A stretch of DNA of 64,000 bases, taken from positions 2,027,114-2,091,113 of the forward strand of contig CM060127.1 of assembly GCA_030522415.1 (NCBI GenBank), in the 5' to 3' direction. The position numbers and the translations under genes were made by a program. This stretch comes from Channallabes apus. Taxonomy: Eukaryota > Chordata > Actinopteri > Siluriformes > Clariidae. Below, in pieces: positions 42,701-53,400 of this stretch. The notes beneath the pieces are model-generated. The model worked only from the letters and a program-made list of their open reading frames with translations. It did no database searches and was not told the origin of the DNA. The first letter of the stretch is position 1. The number at the start of each line of letters is the position of its first letter.

Positions 42701-45700
42701 ATGAGAACATCAGAACTCTTCATGTAGATCTTAAATTCATGTAGAACTTTAATCATCAGCTAGACAGACAGAATTTAATGAATAGTTAAAAATAAATTGC
42801 AAACCCAACATTACCATGATATCTACATTCACAATGAGTGTATAAAGACTTTAGGTTCAAAAAGTTGTGTCAGTGATGTGTCCTGCATTCCCAGTGTAAC
42901 TCACCGGGCTGCTGACTGGATGTGAAATCTCTGATGGGACGTCTATCGGGCTCTCAACAGTCAGTGGCATGTCTTGGACTTCATTAATGTTCGTAACCAT
43001 GGAGGATTCACTGCAGATCTGATGATAAAAAATATATATCTATTGTTTTCTCCAGCTGAGTTGATCAAAGTGCAGAAATTCATCTCCCATGTCCCCATTA
43101 GTTAAAACTATTAAAAAAAAAAAAAAAGTGCTGCACTTACTGCACTTTCAATGTGAATAGTTTGGAGGTTCACTGCCCTGCAAAACAAAGTGCCATGCAT
43201 GTGATAATACTGTTTTTACTAATATCGCACGTTCATGAGAATATTTAGGTTGTAGTTTGTAGAAAAATGAAATCATACGTGTTAGTATCTGCATGAAGGG
43301 CCATTTGGACGGTTACAGTCTCGTCCGTCTTTGGTCCTTCTAGGATCGCATCTACATGCAAAAGGTCCTGTGAAGAGCAAAAATGCTTTACTAGAAAAGA
43401 AAAACTAAAATAGTTTGTGTCAGTCATGTGTACAGCATTTCCAGTGTAACTCACAGAGGTGCTGATTGGATGTGAAATCTCTGATGGGACATCTGCCAGG
43501 TCTACAATGTCTTGGATTTCATTAATTTTCATAACTAAGGAGGATTCACTGCAAGTCTGAAAGATAAATAAAAATATCCAATGCTGTCTACAGTTAAGTA
43601 CCCCAGAGTCTCCCATGTCCCTTTAGTAAAAACTGTAAAAAGTGCTGCACTTACTTCACTTTCATTGTGAATAGTTTTGAAGTTCACTGCCCTGAAAAAC
43701 AATTATTATAGTAAAATTATATTAAAATGATACTTTCATGAGTATTTAGGTTGTAGTTTGTAGGAAAATGAAATCATACGTGTTAGTATCTGCATGAAGG
43801 GCCATTTGGACGGTTACAGTCTCGTCCGTCTTTGGTTTTTCTACGATCGCATCTACATGCAAAAGTTCCTGTGAAGAGCAAAATGTAAGCATTAGGTCTC
43901 CTGCTTTTAGGTAAGGTGGCACCAATACAATCGAAGATGTATAAATTTAAATAAACTGTAAGTGGTAAATGCTTGTGTACCAAATGCTTCATCAAAAAAA
44001 AACAAAGAACTACAATAGTTTGTGTCAGTCATGTGTACAGCATTTCCAGTGTAACTCACAGAGGTGCTGATTGGATGTGAAATCTCTGATGGGACGTCGG
44101 TCACCAACATGTCTCGAGTTTCGTCCATTTTCACAACCATGGAGGAATCACTCCAGTTCTGATAAACACATTAAAGAATTTCTATAATATATTTATCAAA
44201 CAAACTGTCTAGGAAATCATTATTCAATGGCTCACTTACTTCAACAAGTCCAAAGTATTTGATGACAACATCTCCAGAAATACCAAGTGCAGAAACATTC
44301 AGTAAAGGAATGCGGTGTTTAAATGTACAGAGTCGCGAGTCGTTCACATAGACCTGTAGAAGCAGAGTACATTTTGGTGTTTGTCCATTATAGGAGTTTG
44401 GTATTTTGTGTCCATGTCTGCTTACTGATTTAGGAAGCACACCTCATATCCCTCTGAGTTGATGACAATGAACATACTCAAGGTTGCTTCCTTAGTAAAG
44501 GCTGTGACAGAGGCGTGTTCCTCAGTCTCCCAACTCCCATTTCTAAAGCTGTTTAGGGCGACTATATCACCAATCCGAGGGCTGATGTGGAAAGCGATGT
44601 CATCACCTTCAGACTCACCCGTCAGGAGATTTATTGTAAACCTGAGAAGAAAATATAATGTGTTAAACACATGATCAGTGGAGAACAGGTTGGAGTTTGC
44701 TGGTTATGTCCTCTTTATTATATTATGCATAAGTACTTGTTGGCATCTGCAGGAAGAGCCCCTTGAAGAAACACAGCTGTATCCATCTTTAAACCTTCTT
44801 GGAATGCACCCACATATGGAAGTTCCTGGGAAGAGCAAAACAGTGCATGATATGAACATCTCTTCTAGAAAATAGATAATAATTGGAGAAGAAGATGTAC
44901 AATCTTTAACCAATCTATCTGTGCTACATAACCATACTCACAGGGTTGATGACTGGATGTGAGATCTCTGATGGGATGTGTGTCAGAACAGGAATGCTTG
45001 ATTGGGCTGCAGTTTCATTAATTTTCCTCGCCATGGCGGATGAGCTCCAACTCTGATGGGGAAAAGTTTTATTATTAAACCTTTTTAAATCTTTAGTGAG
45101 ACAATTTGTTATAGCCTACAACTATCCTTACTCCCAACAACTCCAACTAGTGCAGCCAACTATCACACAAACATTAAAAGCTAAACCACACAAGGAATGT
45201 GTCCAAGATGTGGTGTATATCTTAAGCCCTTGTAAATTTCCTGAAGTGTATTTGGATTTTCTGGGGAAAAAACATACAGTTAAACCTTGGTTTGCGAATA
45301 TAATTCATTCCAGAAACGTGCTTGTACAGTCCAAGCACTCATATATCAAAGTGAATCTCCCCCATAAGAAATAATGGAAACTCTGATCGTTTCATAGCCC
45401 AAAATATTAGTGTAAAAATAATGAATACAAAATGTTAAGTAAAAATAAGACAAATTAATCTGCACTTTACCTTAATAGAATTGTGGCTGAAATAAAACGT
45501 GAGCGGAGAGGATGAAGGAGGGGGCTGTGTAGGACAACTGTGACACACACACACACACATGTGCGCACAAACACACATTCAACAGAAACACTGCTGTTTT
45601 GGGAAACGTCTTTAACAGGAACCTCTATAATGTCACTTGATTTTGCCTCCTTTTGAGGATTTTGCGGAAACGTGACACTGTTTTGTCGTTAAACAGATTG

Positions 45701-45794
45701 ATCTCCCGCACTGCTGCAGCCTTTTTAACCTTTTCCTTCATGGAGGCTGTTGCAGTACAGTTACTAAAGAACAGTCACTACACTTAAAAAATGC

Positions 45795-45837
<43 letters not shown>

Positions 45838-48800
45838 TCACAATGTTTGACTTGGCTGCAGTTGCTTGATAGTTTCCTGAGTCTCCAATAACTACTGGAC
45901 TCCATATTAACATGAATTAACATCAACTATTATAGCTGAACTGCTGCCACCTAACACACTGTATAAATGCAGATCATTTCCTGCTATCTGTTTCACCCAG
46001 ATGAGGATGGGTTCCCTGTCGAGTCTGGTTCCTCTCAAGGTTTCTTCCTATTACCGTCTCAGGGAGTTTTTCCTTGCCACTGTCGCCCTCGGGCTTGCTC
46101 ACCAGGGACTATCTGAACATTTTGATTCATACACATTCACATTCCATACAAACTTAAATAATTCTTCTGATTGTGTAAAGCTGTTTTGAGACAATGTCAA
46201 TTGTTAAACCAGAAAACTACATCTATATTGTTTCCATGTTTATTACAGCTGGCATAATTTTATGATTTTGTAATGTTTCAACATCTTTCTAAAGTAATAG
46301 GATTAAATACAGATTGAAGCAGCAATACTTTAAATGAAATAAAACAATAGCTAGATTGTTTACCCACAAATATTAGTTGGTTGGAGAACAATCTAGGAAA
46401 GCAGCAATAAGAAGTGAAGTTTCCACAAGCATGGATTACTCAAAAGAAAGAACAGAAAGAAAAAAATAACTAATTGCATTAAAGCAAAATGATGGCACGG
46501 TGAACAAAAAGTTATATATTATTGTTTATCTGAGGTTGTAATCGCCTAATACTACGATCAGATGATTTCTTTTTTTTTATGTTTGTACACAACTCTAGAG
46601 TTAGGCGTATGTTAAAATCCGAGAAAATTACCAATTCTTAAACTATTTAAACCAGCCCATCTGGCACCAACACCCATGCCACGATTAAATTCACACAGAT
46701 CAGAGCAGCTGCCTGACAAAACCCACATTCACAACCAGTCACAGAAGCAAGATTACATATCTGAATCCCTTTAAAGAGGTCCTATTATGCAATTTTAAAG
46801 GTTGCTAATATTACTTAATGAGTCTCTTAAACAGGTTTACATTTACGCAAGGCCAAAAAACACTTTAGTTTTCTCCAAAAATAGATATAATTTTACTCCA
46901 TTTCTAAATGATTCGTAAACGACTCGTGTGAAGCAGTTTGAAGATTCAGTCTGTCTAAGCCCCTCCTTTCCGTGAGCCCTCACTGCTGTGATTGGTCAGA
47001 TGGCGCGGGCCTTTATGATTGGTCTACCGCTACAGCGTGTGTCGGAAAACCAAAAACGCCCATCACCATAACTGAACGCCGGCTCTGGAGACGCGTCAAT
47101 ACATAGAGAAGATGATGTCGGTTTTACCGTGTAACGACCAGCTAATTTTATATTAAATCGAGAGTGGCAGGTGAGCAAAAAGGACAAACACAACCAAACA
47201 AGGTTATAACCAATATTTACAAACTACATATAATAAACGGGTGCGGCACGGTGGTGTAGTGGTTAGCACTGTCGCCTTGCACCTCCAGGGTCTGGGTTCG
47301 ATTCCCCGGCCAGGCTCGATTCCCGTCTCTGTGTGCATGGAGTTTGTATGTTCTCCCCGTGCTTGGTGGGTTTCCTCCGGGTACTCCGGTTTCCTCCCAC
47401 AGTCCAAAGATATGCAGGTTAGGCTAATTGGCGTTCCCAAATTGCCCGTAGTGTGTGACTGGGTGTGTGAGTGTGTGTATGTGTGTGTGCCCTGCGATGG
47501 ATTGGCACCCTGTCCAGGGTGTACCCCGCCTAGTGCCCGAAGTCTCCTGGGATAGGCTCCAGGTCCCCCGCGACCCTGAACACAGGATTAAGCGGTATAG
47601 AAAATGAATGAATGAATATAATAAACGGTATGTGTATGTGAACGCGAGTGAGTGGAAAATGTCTAAAGTCCGTGTTTATTGTATGTGTGAGTTATCCGAG
47701 TATACCGAGTATGGGTCGGTCTCACCGGGGTTAATGAAGTCCGGGAGGTCGATGACGGAGGGCCAGCGCAGGTCCACCATTACTACTCCTCCCCCTGCTT
47801 TTTCCTGGCTGTCCCTTTGAAAGCAGGTCAGGGAAAGGGCAAGGTGCATGCGCACTTCGTGTGTGTGTGATGCATATTATTGATGCATTATTTCCCTCTG
47901 GGCTTGCCGTAGAAAGGCAAGGGGCATGTGCACTTGCAAGTTCAGTTTTAGTGAATGGTGGAGAATAAACAGTTAAAAAGGATTTCGTGTCCTCTCGTTT
48001 TTATTGTTCTTTTATATTACAAAGTGTTTAAGCGAACCCGGCATGAATGCTCATCACATTAACAAGAGTGTGGTAACGTTAATTGTGAGATTAAGTTGTT
48101 TAATCTTAATCTGGGCAAGTTGTTTGCGACGTAAAACGTGGGCGGTCATTATGCAAATATGTTACGTAGTGACGTGGATCCGTAACAGAGTAAAAATAGA
48201 TTTGCTAACGGCTCGTTTAGGTGAATGTGAGCCGACTCTTTTTTTTAATAGACAAAAACTTCATTTATGGTGCAGTGTCGGTGTCACAGATAGTGCAGAT
48301 AGTTTATGTTCAGCTACATGACACACTGCATGAAAGATCATATTTGAAAAAACATAATAGGGGCTGTTTAAGGCAGAATAGAATACAGTTTTACTTACTT
48401 CAACGAAACCAAAGTAGTTCATGGTAATATCTCCACGAATGCTCAGTGCAGAAACCTTCTCCAAAGGAATTCGGTGTTTGAATGTACAGAGCTGCATGCT
48501 GTTCACACAGACCTGGAGAAGCAGGATAGTTGTCAAGTGTGACTGAAGATTGTAAGTCTTTCATTTTCTGCTTTGAAAGAAAGACACATACCCGATAGCC
48601 CTCTGACTGAATAACCAAGAACAAATGAAAGGGCGCGCCCTTGGAGAAGGGGTTGCTCGATGCATATTCCTCGGTCTCCCAGCTGCCATTTATGCAACTG
48701 TTCAGGGTCACAGATTTACCAGTTTGAGGACTGATGTGAAAAGCAACGTCATTGGAATCAGAGTCACCTGTTAGAAGATTTATCTCAAAGCTGTGAATAA

Positions 48801-49443
48801 AATCAAAGATCATAAAAAAACATCAGATGGGCTCAAAGTACAACACTTGAATAGGGTTTTGAATTGAGGTTCACATGGCTGTTGCAGCTGGAAGTCAGGT
48901 CCTTACCTTTTGCCATGCTCAGACACTGCACCATGGAACAGCAGAGCCATATCTGGTCTTATCTCATCTTTAATGCTACCTATATAGGGTAGTGCCTAGG
49001 GGGAGCGACATTACAGTCAATTTCTTTGCAGATGGTGTTTTTATTTTAGAAAAATGTTCTTGCACATTTACTCACAGGCTGGATGACTGGATGCGAGACC
49101 TCTGACAGGACGGATAACTGTTTTGAGAATGAGCTCGTACATCGTGTGACATTTGATTGATCCATTTTGCTCCAGCTCTGATGGGAATTAGCATGGGAAA
49201 CATAATATTCAATTATATTATGGATAGTTTGGATAGAAACATTTTCACTGAACAGAAAAAAAATATGATTATGAAACTCTTACATCGATGAAACCATAGA
49301 GAGAGATTGAAACGTCTCCCCAAATGACAAGTGAAGAAACATTCTCTAAAGCCATGCGGTGCTTAAACGTACAGAACTGCAAGCCATTCACATGAACCTG
49401 CAGAAAAATGACAATTTTTTCTTCATCACTGTGCATGATTAGG

Positions 49444-49482
<39 letters not shown>

Positions 49483-50401
49483 CAAATTAGTTTGAGAAAC
49501 GTACCTCATAGTCACTAGAATTGATGATGACTAACATATTGAAAGCAGCTCCTTTGGTAAAGGGTTTATCTGGTGCCGTCTCCTCCGTCTCCCACTGTCC
49601 ATTTCTGAAGCTGTTCAGGTAGACGTGCTGCCCGATGCGGGGGTTGAAGTGGAATGCGATGTCATCGGTGTCAGACTGGCCCGTTTGGAAATTTATTACA
49701 AACCTACAACGGAGAAAATGTTAATTAATTCATTCATTTGTTTATTAGTTTTTTAGTTTCGTTTTAGAATTGAATCAATATTTACATTTATGGAATTTGA
49801 CCACAATGGTTCACTAGGTGACTAACTAGAAGAGCCATCAGTCACACACTACGGGAAGGGTTTTAGTTTTTTTTGGCAGGGGGTTAAACCTAAATAACTT
49901 TGAAACAGATTTTTAGATGTTTTTAGATGTCGTTTAAAGTGACAGCCAGTGACTCGGCTGTACAGACATCTTGAGGAAGTAACCACCACATACTGTAGCT
50001 GCCAGGACAGAAAACAGGCTAGATGCAGGTCTTCCTCAATCCATGAGAGCTGATCGGACCAATATCATGATTAACATGCGTGAACATAATTTCGATTATA
50101 AATAATGAACGATTGTTTTGTTTTGGTCCTCATAGTTAACTGATACATTACATATGCTTTGTACAGTAAATGTCCTGAAATATTAAAGGGGACATACGGT
50201 GCTACATGGACATGAGTGCTCCTGAATGCTGCAGATTGGTAGACACAGTTTTTTCATGGGGATAATACATGAACACACACAGTAGGGAAAATAGTAAAGT
50301 ATATACCGAAATATGTCAAATATTAGGGAAAATATTAAAGTATATACCGAAAGTAATAACAACAAGAACAATAATAATAATAATAATAATAATGATAATA
50401 A

Positions 50402-50470
<69 letters not shown>

Positions 50471-53400
50471 AAATAATAATATGGCAAGATTCTGCGCTGA
50501 ATGTATTCCTGAATATATATTAATGTAAGGCTACATTAAATGTATTTAGGCTTGTGAAGTGTACTGCAAATAGTGCATGAAAGAAAAATCTGACTTGGAT
50601 TCCTAAACTTAAATTGTTATGGTACTTAATGATGACCTGCTATATTAAATGTAAAAATACTGTTAAAGTTTACTTTTTGGCATGTGCAGGAACAGTGCCT
50701 TGAAAGAATACAGCCATATCTGGTCGTATCCCTCCTCTGATTGTACCCACATACGGAAGCGCCTGTGGAGCAGAACCTGATCAGTTTTTGTCGGTAAGAA
50801 CAAGAAAGTCAGCATGGAGACTGGCACGTGCTGTTTCACTCACAGGACAGATGATTGGATGCGAAATCTCTGCCAGGATGGGGAACACACTTGAGAATGG
50901 GCTTCCCATGCCCGTGATGGTTAAAAGGTCTTTAAAGTTGAAGGATTTGCTCCAGTTCTGATAGGAAAAAGAACAAAATATTTATGAGAAAAGCGCTTTC
51001 ATCTGATTAAAGATGTTAACAAAAAAAAATATGGCATCAATTACATCAATGGAACCGTAGATGGGTATGGCAACATCTCCGTAAATGCTAACTGCTGAAA
51101 CATTCTCCAGAGGAACACGGTGGTTAAACACGCAGAGCTGCAAGCCGTTCACATAAACCTGCACAGACACGATACAAGCGTTAAAATAAAAGGTAATGAT
51201 TTTATGTTTCTTCAACTTTTCTTAATTTGACATGATTATAATACTGTGTGAAAATTAAGGAAAATGCAGTACAAACTAGCAAACCTCATATCCCACTGAA
51301 GTGATGACAACAAACATATAGAAGGCCGCTCCCTTGGTGAAGAGCTGATCAGAGACACACTCCTCCGTCTCCCACTGTCCGTTTCTGAAGCTGTTCAGGG
51401 AGACGTGTCTCCCAATGCGGGGGTTGAAGTGGAAAGCGATGTCATCGCAATCAGACTGCCCCGTCTGGAGATTTATCTCAAACCTATGATAAATTAAAAA
51501 AAAACAATACCAAAACATTATAATTTCATATTTTCAAGTTTCATTTCTCTCCCAGTTAATCAATCACGTACTCTTTGGGGTGTGCCGGGAGAGCTCCTTG
51601 GAAAAATAAAGCCATCTCTGGTTTTAACCTCTCCTTGATTTCAGCCACATGAGGAAGTACCTAGGAAAAGCACAACAATATGGACATTATTACACAACAG
51701 TGTTTCACAAACACCGTGCTGCATCTGTGCTGCATAGACACGGCCAATCTAAAGTTTGTACACCCCTTCTAACTCCAGGGTCGTTCCTGATGTTTATTTG
51801 CTTCTACACTGTAAAACAATACTGGAGGTGTTTATTATCCAAAATCCACAATAATCTCCTTTGACCAGTTGATATTGAGATGTTTATCTGCTACTTCTGC
51901 TCTGTGAAGCTTCATAACGGCTCTAATCTGAGGTGCTGGTTGTTAACTGGTGATTTCTGAGGCTGGTGACTCTAAATGAACGTCTCCTCTGCAGCAGAGC
52001 TCAGTTTTGGGAAGGTCGTCATGAGGAACAGTTTCATCATCATGCGTTTTACAAACGGACTCGACACAATACTGTTCTTGTAGGAACTGTTCCACAACAG
52101 CTGACTGTTGTTGCTGTTGCTGTTGTTGTTATTACTGGATGCAATATGTGTTATGTCATAGTTTAGTATTGTTCTAGAACATAGTAAATAAATCCACACT
52201 GGTGTCTGGTACCGTACTGTACTTCTTAATATCAGACGACCTAAGACCTATGAATTTTAAATCATTCCTTTATCTTCAGTAACTGCTTTACCCAGGTCAC
52301 TGTTACAATATATTTAGCGCCACTAAATGGATTTGGATGGAACTACACAGTGCATTCCACAGTCCTGCTGTATTCCTAACTGCAAATGTCTCCCAGCCGG
52401 TTTAAATAGTTTAAAGTTCATGGAGGAATAAAAGAGGAAATAACTTACTCGCTCACTCTCTTTTTCTCACTCTTAAGCAGTAAGTTGAAGAGTGAGCTTA
52501 AACAGTTCACAATGGGGCGTCTACAGGTGTGAAATCATATTTAGTAGACACAGCAGAGGTGTTTGTTCCTATTCGTTAAGGGCAAAGTGATCAGTTCTGC
52601 TATAGTACAGTTGAATCTGAATTACGTGTGCTATAGATGAACATTCCCAAAATTATTTGGGACAGGTTTTAAAAGCCCCACATCAGCCCCTCTTAAGATG
52701 CATTAAAACATCTTAGTCCAAAAAAGTACAAAATCTCACTGACATTCACATCCACAAGTCATTAATTAACGACCAGGAAATTCAACAGCATGCAAACGTG
52801 CCTATGTTCCGCTATTAGTGCAACAACCCAGAATTAACACACACATTAAACTTGTAAGAACAGCTGAGGCTCAGAACATCATTTTCTTCCAGGATTAAGA
52901 TTTAAATTTGTATAATGTTTTATAATTACTTAAATGTATAATAATAATTTCAATTATTATTTCAATTATTATTTTATAATAATATATAGACGACGTGTGT
53001 GTGCTGCAGTGGGTGATGTAATGCAGAAGAAGGTGTGACATCCTAAATATGACAGAACAGTGATGTTTTTAAACTCTGTATGGTTTAGAAGTACATGAAC
53101 ATCAGGGGTTTTCCAGTTACCCATATCCGAATGATATAAAGATTGTGTAAACTCCAGCAGAACTCCTGGGCAGGATCAAGTGAATAGTAACAAGGAAATG
53201 GAAAGATGTTTGTAGAGACGTATGGATGTATGATGTATGGATGGTCACTTTGTAGAGACAGAAAGAGAGAGATGGAAAGTTATAGGAAATTATTTGGAAG
53301 AAGGTGGAGCAAGAGAAATGTTTTTGTGCAGCACAAATCTGCGGAATTTTTTCAAATGCTAGTCATGATAGAAAGGCACCAGGACACCCAGTGGACCACA

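Noticed and set aside
42905..43868. Mini modules as simply dead CRDs
   Set aside because: Eight copies keep splice signals, frame and the Cys rule, which random decay would not.
50269..50528. Open frames with poly-Leu, poly-Asn or poly-Val
   Set aside because: Translation of consecutive triplet repeats, with no conserved flanks.
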